From Thermotogota bacterium ADurb.Bin062 (GTDB lineage Bacteria; Thermotogota; Thermotogae; MWEM01), in contig MWEM01000028.1 in NCBI GenBank assembly GCA_002071085.1, positions 1 through 34,245 on the forward strand: a DNA stretch of 34,245 bases. Reading direction: 5' to 3'. The notes below the pieces were generated by a model, which did no database searches, was not told the origin of the DNA, and saw only the letters and a program-made list of their open reading frames with translations. Shown here piece after piece: positions 1-7,563 of the stretch (positions within the stretch are counted from its first letter, which is position 1; each line of letters opens with the position of its first letter). The position numbers and the translations under genes are program-made.

Positions 1-1521
1 TTCCGAAATCACGGGGTTGGTGTTTTCGGGGATGAGGATCGGCTTGCCATCCTTAGAGAAAAGCAGGTATAGGCCCGTGGTTTGAAACTGGTTCGAAAAA
101 AACTGCTCCGCCATTTCGTAGAAACCGGAGAGGCCGACGGTTTTTCTGGCCTCAACGTACAATTCATTGACGTTTTGTAAAGTTTTCATCACGTTTTCAT
201 AGGTGTTCTCGAGCTTTTTGATTTCCGATCGATTGAAGTAATCGTGAAGGCTCAATCCCGTAAGCGCGTTTAGAATATTTAAAAACTCATAGTCCTGGGG
301 GGGAAAGCGCTCGAAAAGAAGCAAGGCAAGCACATCGCCATCAGAGGATCTCAAAATCGTCGCCAAAGTGGGATGATGGCCCTCTTGCGTCAATACGGCG
401 AGGAGGCTTTCGGCATTTCCGAAATCATCGAAGAAGGCTTCGCGTTCCGTTCTTTTATCGAGGTGATAGATGTCCCAACAAGAAACGACCTTGACATACA
501 GCGCCGGATATATACCGTTTTCGGGGTAGGGCCAAAGGATCTGGCTCCAGGTTTTTTTGTAGTAGGGCAGGAGCATAGAGGGCTGAAAGAGCTCGTGGTA
601 CATATCTAGCAGGATCTTGATCTTATCGCTGAGGGTATCTTGCGCCGATAAGTATTGAAACCCTTTGAAGAAAGAGAGGAACTGGAAGTTGTACCGGTCC
701 ACCGCCCTCTCCTTCATCTCGAAGTCTTCCTTGAGCTGATAGAATTCGATGATCTTCGAGATGACGCGGGTCAAACTTTCTAGAATCGTGCGGTCGCTTT
801 CTCCATAAGCTTCATTTTTCCCGGCGATGATGACGTATCGAATGGTCCCCTCCATGATGATCGGGATACCGTAGAGCCCGCGAAAGTCGCTCAACTGGGT
901 CCATTCTGGGAACAATCGGTTCTTTTTCAGGTCGACGGGGAAAGAAAAGGTCAACGGGTAGGAGTTCCCACTAGAGAACTTCAGTAATGAAGGGGGGACG
1001 GACAGCCCGTGCGCGTGAAGCAGCTCGTACCCGTTTTTTCCTCGTCGGTAAAGAACCGTGAAGCTCAGTAAAAGCTCACCCATCGCGTCATTAAGGATGC
1101 CGATCATCTCTTCCCTTTCGACCGGTTCCAGGATTGTATTGAGGATGGCTTCGATGCCGGTGATGCTATAGACGAGCTTGGAGATCGTTTCTCCCTGTTT
1201 TTCCGTGGTCCGATAGAGTTGTTGTATCTCTACCACTTTCGTGATGGTTTGAAGGCTGCTTTCATCGATCGGAATCGCGGACAAGAGCAGGGTGTCCGAG
1301 CCGATCGGATAACGAAGGTAATCGGGGATTTCTCGGAGTATCTCTTCGGATGAGGTGTACAGGTATTGCTGAGGGATATATCCCGAGGAGTCCTGAACGA
1401 TCCAACTGCCGCTTTCCGTTTTCGTCAGAATTAATCCGCCTTTGCCTTGATTTTTGTATAGGTATTCCAGAACTTCTGTGAAAACCCTCGGTGTACCCAT
1501 GTACCGTATCAGATTATGCAT
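1..1521 (-). CDS. Large GAF-like sensor/regulatory protein, 3' end outside window (partial)
   Basis: An open frame of 507 codons runs without a stop from an ATG at 1521 to the window edge, so the C-terminus is missing. The start is supported by an AAGGTGATGG ribosome site directly upstream. No signal peptide or obvious membrane segment is visible. Residues about 90-130 look helical (linker or coiled coil). Residues about 130-260 and 290-430 have the alternating hydrophobic strand/helix pattern of GAF-type sensor domains, each ending in a long charged helix, and a third such unit seems to begin near 455. No catalytic motif lies in the visible part, so the output domain (diguanylate cyclase, PP2C phosphatase or kinase) would be in the missing portion. 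It starts 44 bp after the 8-oxoguanine deaminase stop and may be co-transcribed with it. The GAF assignment comes from pattern only. Confidence 0.75.
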   Translation of the reverse strand, partial: MHNLIRYMGTPRVFTEVLEYLYKNQGKGGLILTKTESGSWIVQDSSGYIPQQYLYTSSEEILREIPDYLRYPIGSDTLLLSAIPIDESSLQTITKVVEIQQLYRTTEKQGETISKLVYSITGIEAILNTILEPVEREEMIGILNDAMGELLLSFTVLYRRGKNGYELLHAHGLSVPPSLLKFSSGNSYPLTFSFPVDLKKNRLFPEWTQLSDFRGLYGIPIIMEGTIRYVIIAGKNEAYGESDRTILESLTRVISKIIEFYQLKEDFEMKERAVDRYNFQFLSFFKGFQYLSAQDTLSDKIKILLDMYHELFQPSMLLPYYKKTWSQILWPYPENGIYPALYVKVVSCWDIYHLDKRTEREAFFDDFGNAESLLAVLTQEGHHPTLATILRSSDGDVLALLLFERFPPQDYEFLNILNALTGLSLHDYFNRSEIKKLENTYENVMKTLQNVNELYVEARKTVGLSGFYEMAEQFFSNQFQTTGLYLLFSKDGKPILIPENTNPVISE

Positions 1522-1565
1522 TCCATCACCTTTCCTAGGTTCGGCCGCTTGTCGGCTCTTATGCC

Positions 1566-2930
1566 TTATCGGGTAAGGATCTCTTTGGAGATACGATTTT
1601 GTTCTCGGATCAGCTCGCTTAATTCGACGCCGAGCAACCGGCCATCCCGTATCCGAATCTCCCCGTTGATCACCGAAAGGTCTACGCGCTTCGCATCACA
1701 GAGGACGAGGGCGGCGATCGGGTCGGACAACCCTCCCGCGAACTCGAGGCGGTCGACGGAAAACCCGATGAAGTCCGCCGCTTTTCCAACCTCCAGAGAG
1801 CCCAACTCTCCTTCTCGCCTTAAGACACGGGCTCCACCATAAGTGGCGCATTCGAGCGCGGTTTTTACCGCAAGGGCGTCTGCGCCTTTCGTCACGCGTT
1901 GCAACAACAGCGCGTTTCGCGCCTCTTGAATCATATTTCCCGTATCGTTGCTGGCGCTGCCATCCACCGCGAGCGAAACACGGATTTGAGGCTTTCGTAG
2001 CATCTCTGCGATCGGCGCGATTCCGGAGCCTAATCGCATATTTGAGGTTGGACAGTGGGAGACTCCGACTTGATGTTCGGCGAATCTTTCGATATCGGAC
2101 TCGCTCACCCATACGCAGTGCGCGAACCAGGCGTTGGGATTCAACCATCCCCATTTTTCCATCAAAGCGACCGGGGTCAGACCGAACCGTTCTAGACAAT
2201 GCCGTTCCTCGTCTTGCGTTTCCGCTAAGTGCGTGTGGACGAGCACATCCTCTTTTATCGCCAGTTCAAGCGTTTCCACCATCAAACGTTCGGAAACAGA
2301 AAACGGGCTGCAAGGCGCTAAGGCAATACGCAGCATCGATTTCGGTGTCGGATCGTGGTAGGTTCGGATAATGCGGATCGATTCGGACAGGATCTCCGTT
2401 TCTGTCTGCACCACACAGTCCGGCGGCAATCCGCCGTCTTTCTTGCTCAGCGACATACTGCCCCGGCAAGGATGAAAACGAACGCCGGTCTCCCGCGCTG
2501 CCTGTATCTCTGCATCAAACAGATGGTTTTGATTGAAGGGGAAAAGATAGAACATATCCGATGTCGTCGTCACTCCGGAGAGCATCATTTCGTAGATGCC
2601 GACTTTCGCTGCGGAGGTGATCGCTCGAGCGTCGATGTGTTTCCATCGTTCGTATAGAAAGGTCAGCCAATCGAAAAGCTTGGCGTTCTGGACGCCTTTG
2701 ACATTCCGGAAAAGGCTCTGGTATAGGTGATGATGGGTATTGACAAATCCGGGTATGATGACGAGGCCGGAACAATCGATCACCTCATCCGCTTGTACGT
2801 GCTCTAGGGCAGGGTCTGACCCGATGGCCGCGATGGTGTCGTCCTCAACGAGGATAGCGGCTTGGGTCCATTCCGTTTGGTTCCGATCGAAGGTTCCGAG
2901 CGCTTCGATGTTTTTGAACAGTCTTTTCAT
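1566..2930 (-). CDS. 8-oxoguanine deaminase (amidohydrolase superfamily)
   Basis: Likely converts free 8-oxoguanine to urate and ammonia in the cytosol, clearing an oxidised base released by DNA repair. The 454-residue length is normal for the family. Amidohydrolase metal ligands are visible: HHH at 66-68 (HxH), HTHLAE with H234, FAHC with H271, and D323 in VDGSASND. Features I associate with the characterised Pseudomonas 8-oxoguanine deaminase are present: RGSMSL followed by DGGLPP (about 156-170), LAPCSPFSV (204-212) and HCPTSNMRLGSGI (292-304). These separate it from plain guanine deaminase and from SAH/MTA deaminases. The ATG at 2930 has AGGAG about 8 nt upstream. An extended -10 promoter lies about 80 bp upstream. 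The main alternative is another aminohydrolase of the AtzB/TrzN/SsnA group. Confidence 0.88.
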   Translation of the reverse strand: MKRLFKNIEALGTFDRNQTEWTQAAILVEDDTIAAIGSDPALEHVQADEVIDCSGLVIIPGFVNTHHHLYQSLFRNVKGVQNAKLFDWLTFLYERWKHIDARAITSAAKVGIYEMMLSGVTTTSDMFYLFPFNQNHLFDAEIQAARETGVRFHPCRGSMSLSKKDGGLPPDCVVQTETEILSESIRIIRTYHDPTPKSMLRIALAPCSPFSVSERLMVETLELAIKEDVLVHTHLAETQDEERHCLERFGLTPVALMEKWGWLNPNAWFAHCVWVSESDIERFAEHQVGVSHCPTSNMRLGSGIAPIAEMLRKPQIRVSLAVDGSASNDTGNMIQEARNALLLQRVTKGADALAVKTALECATYGGARVLRREGELGSLEVGKAADFIGFSVDRLEFAGGLSDPIAALVLCDAKRVDLSVINGEIRIRDGRLLGVELSELIREQNRISKEILTR

Positions 2931-3008
2931 CCTCTATCTCCTGATATAAAGATGTGATGCCGGCTTCTTTTCCTATTTTTGCGGTCACTGGAGAGGAATC
3001 CATTCTTA

Positions 3009-3036
3009 ATTATAGCATATTTGGGTTCGCGGTAAA
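3009..3036 (-). promoter_or_regulatory. Promoter of the 8-oxoguanine deaminase gene
   Basis: Read on the minus strand, TTTACC (3036-3031) is followed after 16 bp by a perfect TATAAT (3014-3009) with an upstream TGC, giving an extended -10. Transcription would begin near 3002, leaving a leader of about 70 nt before the ATG at 2930. Confidence 0.6.
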
Positions 3037-3115
3037 GCCCGAGTGTGGGTCAAGTTACGGGGTGTAATCAAGAAACAAGGCCAGAATCGATCGCGCGATT
3101 TTTAGCCCACATAGT

Positions 3116-3158
3116 CATCGCGGCGTAAGCGCTTCTTATTTTCGCGACGGCGCGATAC
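3116..3158 (-). repeat. Dispersed ATCGCG...CGCGAT palindromic repeat, reverse copy
   Basis: A 43-bp element that reappears in the opposite orientation at 11335-11379, 33745-33789, 34021-34065 and 34079-34123. Its ends form an imperfect inverted repeat (ATCGCGGCGTAAGCG against CGCGACGGCGCGAT) around an A/G-rich centre, so it could fold into a hairpin. It lies between divergent genes and is non-coding. Confidence 0.75.
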
Positions 3159-3181
3159 GTTTTTGAGAGGGCATAAGGCGG

Positions 3182-3215
3182 ATCGCGGGGTCGTAAAAAC
3201 CACTTACCCCGCGAT
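3182..3215. repeat. ATCGCGGGGT/ACCCCGCGAT inverted repeat
   Basis: A perfect 10-bp inverted repeat (3182-3191 against 3206-3215) with a 14-nt loop. The same arms recur with different loops at 11390-11419, 33545-33574 and 34133-34162, each time beside the ATCGCG...CGCGAT element. No T-run follows, so it is not a typical terminator. Confidence 0.75.
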
Positions 3216-3259
3216 GAACCTCTTAGTTATGCCACTCCATAACTTGACTCACACGCGAG

Positions 3260-3288
3260 GTGACGCGCCTGGCCCCTCGTGGTATAAT
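3260..3288 (+). promoter_or_regulatory. Promoter of the TraB-family gene
   Basis: GTGACG (3260-3265), 17 bp, then a perfect TATAAT (3283-3288) preceded by TGG, an extended -10. It lies 33 bp before the GTG start at 3321. Confidence 0.65.
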
Positions 3289-3320
3289 GAGGGCTATTCC
3301 GAGTCTATAGAAGGAGGCCC

Positions 3321-3989
3321 GTGGAAAACGTCAAACGTATCTTTCTAGAAGAACACCAAATGGAAATCGCGTTGATTGGGACGATGCACGTATCCCAGGA
3401 CAGCGCGTCGGCGGTGCAACGACTGATTTTGGAAGAAGGGCCGGACACCGTCTGTATCGAGCTCGATGAAAGCCGAATGGATGCGATCGCGCACTATCGA
3501 GAATCTGGTCGAGAGGGTCACGGAGCCAATCGATCTTTGGAGCGCTTGTTGGAAAGCTTTCAAAAGCAGATTGGAGACAAGATGAATACCGCCCCAGGGG
3601 CCGATTTTTCGGTGGCGATAGAGAGCGCGAGAACGGTTCAGGCTCGGGTCGTCTTGATCGATCGAGATATACGAACCACGCTAGACCGTATGTGGAAAGC
3701 GTTGGGACCCTTCGGCAAGTTGCGGTTTTTCTTTTACCTCGTTCGTGAGATGCGCCAGGCGCGATTGATGAAACAGGAAGAGTTGGAAAGTCTGACTGAG
3801 CAGCAGGAGGTTTTCGAAGCGCTCGAGGAGTTGGCCGAGCGTTTCCCCGCGCTCAAAAGAACGCTCGTGGATGAGCGAGACGCGCATATGGCCGCCCGAA
3901 TCAAGGAGTGCGGCGGGAAAAAAGTGGTGGTTGTTCTAGGCGCCGGCCACCTCCTAGGCGTGACGCGGCTTCTGCAAATGGCGCCTTAA
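3321..3989 (+). CDS. TraB/PrgY (TraB determinant) family protein, soluble short form
   Basis: Contains the TraB-domain hallmarks: GTMHVSQDSASAV near the N-terminus (about 20-32), a following VCIELDESR (about 45-53), LVDERDAHMA (about 185-194) and the terminal VVVLGAGHLLGV (about 203-214). These resemble the conserved His/Glu positions of the TraB/TIKI/GumN metalloprotease-like superfamily. At 222 residues it has only the catalytic-type domain and lacks the C-terminal membrane segments of PrgY-type proteins, so it should be cytosolic. GTG at 3321 was chosen because AAGGAGG sits just upstream (spacing 3 nt); ATG at 3360, at the domain start, is the alternative. The cellular role of bacterial members is largely unknown beyond pheromone-inhibitor control by PrgY. 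It appears monocistronic and convergent with the LysR gene. Confidence 0.82.
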   Translation: MENVKRIFLEEHQMEIALIGTMHVSQDSASAVQRLILEEGPDTVCIELDESRMDAIAHYRESGREGHGANRSLERLLESFQKQIGDKMNTAPGADFSVAIESARTVQARVVLIDRDIRTTLDRMWKALGPFGKLRFFFYLVREMRQARLMKQEELESLTEQQEVFEALEELAERFPALKRTLVDERDAHMAARIKECGGKKVVVVLGAGHLLGVTRLLQMAP

Positions 3990-4077
3990 GGATTCCGGCC
4001 GACCCGTTCAGAGAAGGTCCCGTCCGCTCCTCCTGTCCCGCTCGATGGCTGGTTTCAAGGCTCTATCTTCCTCTTGT

Positions 4078-4977
4078 TTAAGCGTATAACTTCACGACCT
4101 TGTTATATTCTTTCAGAATGCTCTGAAGAATGTCGATGTGCTTGAAGTCGTCGTGATATAAAATGTTGATCTCCCGGATCATACTGAGGTTTTCTATAGG
4201 CAGGACCGTAATCTTCCCTTTTTTAAGTTCATCCAAGCATGCGCTTTTCGCCAGGATAGAAACCCCGATATCCCGGCGGATGAGGTCTTTGATCGTTGCG
4301 ATGTTATCGACTTCCAGGATCACGTTAAAATCGTTGAGTGACATATTGTTGCTTTCTAAGTGGGCGATGAAAAGGTTCCTCGTCCCGGAAGACGGTCTGC
4401 GTAGGATCAAGGGCTGCGCCTTTATCTCGTTGAGCGTAACCATGCTCTTTTTGGCCAAGGGGCTGTTGTTGGATACAACGAACACGAGCGAGTCGGTGTC
4501 CAGTAAAAGAGTATTAATGCTGGCGTCTTGAACTCTTCCCTCCACGACGGCCAGATCCACCTCGTAGTTTTTCAGCATCCCATAAAGATGATTGATGGAG
4601 TCAGTAATTATCGTTATACTCGTACCTGGGTTTTCGGCGCAGTACTTCCCCAACACCTCCGCCACCGCATTGCTTTCGGCGGTGTGGGTTATTCCGACGG
4701 TCAGCCGCCTGATTTGGCGTTGTTCGTCTAAAAGACTCTGCTCCATTCTCTGGTAAAGGGCGATGCTCCTTCGGGCGTATTGTATGACAATGTTCCCCTC
4801 GTTCGTTGGCTTTATCTCCCTTCCCACGCGGTTGAATATTTTTATGTTGAGCTCCCTTTCCAGTTGTTTGATGTGCTGGGTGACGGCGGGCTGAGTCAAA
4901 GAAAGGTATTTGGCCGCACGCGTGTAACTGTTGTGTTCGACCACCGCCAGTAAGGAAGAAAGCTTCACGTCAAACAC
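4078..4977 (-). CDS. LysR-family transcriptional regulator
   Basis: N-terminal winged helix-turn-helix (about residues 1-60) with the typical AAKYLSLTQPAVTQHIKQLE stretch and FNRVGREIKPTNEG wing. The remainder (about 90-299) is a two-lobe periplasmic-binding-protein-like effector domain. GTG at 4977 is preferred: GGAGG lies 8 nt upstream, whereas the earlier in-frame GTG at 4986 overlaps that Shine-Dalgarno itself. It is divergent from the cation/proton antiporter gene at 5750, the classic LysR arrangement, so the antiporter or an intervening transcript is the probable target. A palindrome fitting a LysR site lies 18 bp upstream of its start. The effector cannot be told from sequence. Confidence 0.92.
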   Translation of the reverse strand: MFDVKLSSLLAVVEHNSYTRAAKYLSLTQPAVTQHIKQLERELNIKIFNRVGREIKPTNEGNIVIQYARRSIALYQRMEQSLLDEQRQIRRLTVGITHTAESNAVAEVLGKYCAENPGTSITIITDSINHLYGMLKNYEVDLAVVEGRVQDASINTLLLDTDSLVFVVSNNSPLAKKSMVTLNEIKAQPLILRRPSSGTRNLFIAHLESNNMSLNDFNVILEVDNIATIKDLIRRDIGVSILAKSACLDELKKGKITVLPIENLSMIREINILYHDDFKHIDILQSILKEYNKVVKLYA

Positions 4978-4994
4978 CCCGATCACCTCCTATT

Positions 4995-5009
4995 ATAAGC
5001 AAACCTTAT
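4995..5009. promoter_or_regulatory. Candidate LysR operator
   Basis: Perfect inverted repeat ATAAG-N5-CTTAT in an AT-rich stretch between the LysR start and a plus-strand promoter. It matches the general T-N11-A palindrome of LysR-type sites. A looser ATAA-N4-TTAT follows at about 5017-5028. The position suits autorepression plus control of the divergent transcript. Confidence 0.5.
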
Positions 5010-5030
5010 TATACAATAAAATCTTATAAT

Positions 5031-5058
5031 TTTACTTTATGGGATTTTTGTATATAAT
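5031..5058 (+). promoter_or_regulatory. Plus-strand promoter in the LysR-antiporter gap
   Basis: TTTACT (5031-5036), 16 bp, TATAAT (5053-5058). The transcript would start near 5065, almost 700 bp before the antiporter ATG and just before a terminator-like hairpin at 5095. Confidence 0.5.
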
Positions 5059-5094
5059 ACCAGCTATAGGCCCTTCAGAAAACATACGCGTTAA

Positions 5095-5123
5095 AAAAGG
5101 GCTCGACGGAGCGAGCGGCTTTT
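5095..5123. terminator. Terminator-like hairpin, A-run and T-run flanked
   Basis: AAAAG-g-GCTCG, loop ACGGAG, CGAGC-gg-CTTTT: about ten base pairs with one small internal loop, flanked by A's on the left and T's on the right, so it could act in both directions. It lies about 30 nt after the predicted plus-strand transcription start, which would give a short RNA of about 60 nt or an attenuated leader. Confidence 0.4.
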
Positions 5124-5749
5124 ACCTTGAGAACGTCTAGCGCGTAGGGGGTCTGCCTTTAAGACGACAAACCGTGAATAGAAAACGGTACCAAACAAAG
5201 GCTCTGCACTCACCTTGTCACCTTAAGATATGGTCTCCGGCGGATCGGCATACCGGTTGGCGTTTCGCTTAGGAAGAAAACAAGTTAGGAAGAAGGCAAG
5301 GGCGATGAAAAGGCACCTTCGTTTTTGACTTGACACAACCTTTCATCCGATCGAGGGGTTATTTTAGCCGGCATTTTCGAGGGCCACAGCGCATACGGTT
5401 CTATATGTAGAGACGCGCTACAAAGTGATCGCCAGATTCGGCCGAGCGAAGTCGGGGGCGTTGGGCATTCTCCTGGCCAACCTCGGACTGACGTTTTTTT
5501 GCTTTCCACTATGTTTTTCAGCAGATTTGGTAATATATACCATAAGGCCGTTGTTGCTAATAATGGGGGTGAACGTGGTCCCGGCCCCGTAGATGTTGGA
5601 GGAATTCGATATGTTCTGGTTACGTAACGGGCCGAATTATCTTAAACTCCCTACCCTTATTTATTGTCTGGTAGCATCATCCTAACGGACGTTGACCTGC
5701 GTTATTTTGCCGTGTTTGTAAATATAACGGTGTAGAGGGGCGTTAAGCG
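5124..5749. other. Gap before the antiporter: no gene supported
   Basis: About 625 bp without a convincing gene. Open stretches on either strand are short, lack a start with a ribosome site and have no recognisable domain. A plus-frame open stretch at about 5368-5589 contains a hydrophobic segment but begins without a start codon. A GAGGGG ribosome site for the antiporter is at 5735-5740. The region could be a long leader or decayed sequence. Confidence 0.4.
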
Positions 5750-6997
5750 ATGGATAGACTATTGGCTGAATTGAATGAAACGACGATTATCCTGCTTTCT
5801 TTGTCCATCATGTTACTGGCAGGATTTCTGCTCACACGGATCACGAAGTTGGCGAAATTGCCTAACGTAACCGGCTATATACTGGCGGGTGTCCTGATCG
5901 GGCCTTACGTTCTGAACGTGATTCCGAGCGAGATGGTGGCCAATATGGGGTTCATCAGCGACATCGCGTTGGCCTTTATTGCCTTTGGCGTCGGCCGTTT
6001 TTTCAAAAAAGAAGCGTTTCAAGAGACCGGCTTCGGGGTTATCGTGATTACTTTAATGGAGTCTTTGATGGCCGGCGCGTTAGTTACGCTCCTGATGCGT
6101 TACCTATTCAACCTCAACTGGAGTTTTTGTCTTCTTTTAGGCGCGATCGCGACCGCAACCGCGCCCGCTAGCACGATGGTCACGATACGGCAATACCACG
6201 CCCGAGGTACTTTCGTAAATACGCTCCTGCAAGTCGTCGCGTTCGACGACGCCGTCTGTCTCATCGCTTTTAGTATCGCTTCCGCCTACGTTAACGCGCA
6301 CGCCGGCGGGAGCATCTCCGCTTCCGAAATCATCTTGCCTTTGGTCTACAACATAGTCGTTCTGGCTATTGGAATACTAAACGGAGCGATTTTAAGCAAG
6401 CTTATGACTCCAAAGCGAAGCGAGGACAACCGGCTGATATTGACCATATCGCTTCTTCTCGGTTTGGCAGGGCTTTGCGCCGCGCTCGACATTTCCCCTT
6501 TGCTGTCTTGTATGGTGTTTGGCACCACCTACATCAATATGACCAAAGACAAGGAGCTGTACAAGCAAGTCGAGAAATTTACCCCGCCCATCCTGTCGAT
6601 CTTCTTCGTCGTATCGGGGATGAACTTGGATATCGGCTCCTTCGGTACCTTAGGGATCATCGGAGTCGCCTATTTTTTCATCCGGATTATTGGAAAATAC
6701 TTTGGGGCGTATTTCGGCTGCATGATGGCCGGGACGACAAAAGCCGTTCGCAACTATTTGGGGCTGGCTTTGGTTCCTCAAGCGGGGGTGGCGATCGGTC
6801 TCGCCTTTTTGGGTAGAAGGCTTCTGCACGAAAGCTCCGGGAATATGTTGCTCACGATCATCCTATCTTCCTCGGTGTTGTACGAACTCATCGGGCCGGC
6901 CTCCGCAAAGTTCGCGCTGTTCCGTTCCGGCGCGATAAAACAAGAAAGCCTTGCGACATTGCCACAGGCGGTGGAGTCATCGGCTGATAGAGCCTGA
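5750..6997 (+). CDS. CPA2-family cation/proton antiporter
   Basis: A 415-residue integral membrane protein with about 11-13 hydrophobic segments, the size of the Na+/H+ exchanger domain without a C-terminal TrkA regulatory domain. Family signs are LPNVTGYILAGVLIGP (37-52), GAIATATAPAST (131-142, near the unwound helix) and VAFDDAV with adjacent aspartates D166-D167 at the ion-binding position. It probably exchanges Na+ or K+ for protons across the cytoplasmic membrane. The usual TDP in the unwound helix is TAP here, which could affect specificity. ATG at 5750 has GAGGGG 9 nt upstream. The divergent LysR gene is the likely regulator. In an organism with an Nqr-like pump it would be a second route linking sodium and proton gradients (inference). 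Confidence 0.88.
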   Translation: MDRLLAELNETTIILLSLSIMLLAGFLLTRITKLAKLPNVTGYILAGVLIGPYVLNVIPSEMVANMGFISDIALAFIAFGVGRFFKKEAFQETGFGVIVITLMESLMAGALVTLLMRYLFNLNWSFCLLLGAIATATAPASTMVTIRQYHARGTFVNTLLQVVAFDDAVCLIAFSIASAYVNAHAGGSISASEIILPLVYNIVVLAIGILNGAILSKLMTPKRSEDNRLILTISLLLGLAGLCAALDISPLLSCMVFGTTYINMTKDKELYKQVEKFTPPILSIFFVVSGMNLDIGSFGTLGIIGVAYFFIRIIGKYFGAYFGCMMAGTTKAVRNYLGLALVPQAGVAIGLAFLGRRLLHESSGNMLLTIILSSSVLYELIGPASAKFALFRSGAIKQESLATLPQAVESSADRA

Positions 6998-7128
6998 GAG
7001 GATCATCACGTGATATAGAAGCGTATTAGCGCCCTGTACGGGCTGTCAAGGCTCGTTGTTTCTTCACGTTGGCCGGAAAAAGACCGCTACCGGCCCCTGA
7101 GATCTCGATTCTGGTGAACCTACGACGA

Positions 7129-7152
7129 GGTAGCCTTTGCAAAAAGGCTACC
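7129..7152. repeat. Perfect hairpin between convergent antiporter and HU genes
   Basis: GGTAGCCTTT (7129-7138) and AAAGGCTACC (7143-7152) form a perfect 10-bp stem closed by a GCAA tetraloop (GNRA type). It lies 130 bp past the antiporter stop and 70 bp past the HU stop. There is no adjacent T-run, so it may stabilise mRNA 3' ends rather than terminate by itself. Confidence 0.6.
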
Positions 7153-7224
7153 TGCCTTGCGAAAAAGGGTTACCTCCCGCCCTGGGGAGGCTTCCCTTTT
7201 AACCGAAAAGGCGTCGGAGTTCGG

Positions 7225-7500
7225 TTACTTTTCGATGCGATCTTTAAGCGTTTTCCCCGCGACGAACTTCGGAGTCTTCGTGGCCGGGATGTCGATAGCT
7301 TTCAGGGTTTTCGGGTTGATCCCTTTTCGGGCCTTTTTATGTATGACTTTGAAGGTCCCGAACCCCACCAATCGCACTTCATTCCCTGCCCTCAACTCTT
7401 CTCCCACGATCTCGATGAAGGCATTCAAAAATACGTCCACGCTCTTTTGGGTCGCTTCGGTCGACTCGGCGATCAACCCTATCAATTCTTTCTTTGTCAT
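7225..7500 (-). CDS. HU-family DNA-binding protein
   Basis: A 91-residue protein of standard HU length. It binds and bends DNA as a dimer in the nucleoid. The MTKKELIGLIAE start, the VGFGTFKVIHKKARKGINP signature around residues 45-63 and the KTPKFVAGKTLKDRIEK tail are typical. ATG at 7500 has GGGGGGAT upstream. An extended -10 (TGG-TAAAAT, 7536-7528) lies just before it, so it probably has its own promoter although it also follows the amidohydrolase cluster by 63 bp. HU and IHF cannot be separated on sequence alone; HU is more likely for a single-copy-type homodimer. Confidence 0.95.
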   Translation of the reverse strand: MTKKELIGLIAESTEATQKSVDVFLNAFIEIVGEELRAGNEVRLVGFGTFKVIHKKARKGINPKTLKAIDIPATKTPKFVAGKTLKDRIEK

Positions 7501-7527
7501 TGTATCCCCCCTTTTTTTCTTCCGGTT

Positions 7528-7536
7528 ATTTTACCA
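7528..7536 (-). promoter_or_regulatory. Extended -10 element for the HU gene
   Basis: TGGTAAAAT read on the minus strand, 28 bp before the HU start codon. No good -35 is visible, as expected for an extended -10 promoter. Confidence 0.4.
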
Positions 7537-7563
7537 TATTTCGATCGCTTAGGTTCTATGGGT

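Noticed and set aside
5285..5509. Minus-strand 74-codon open frame in the LysR-antiporter gap
   Set aside because: No ribosome site, no recognisable domain, low-complexity composition; a small gene cannot be excluded but is not supported.
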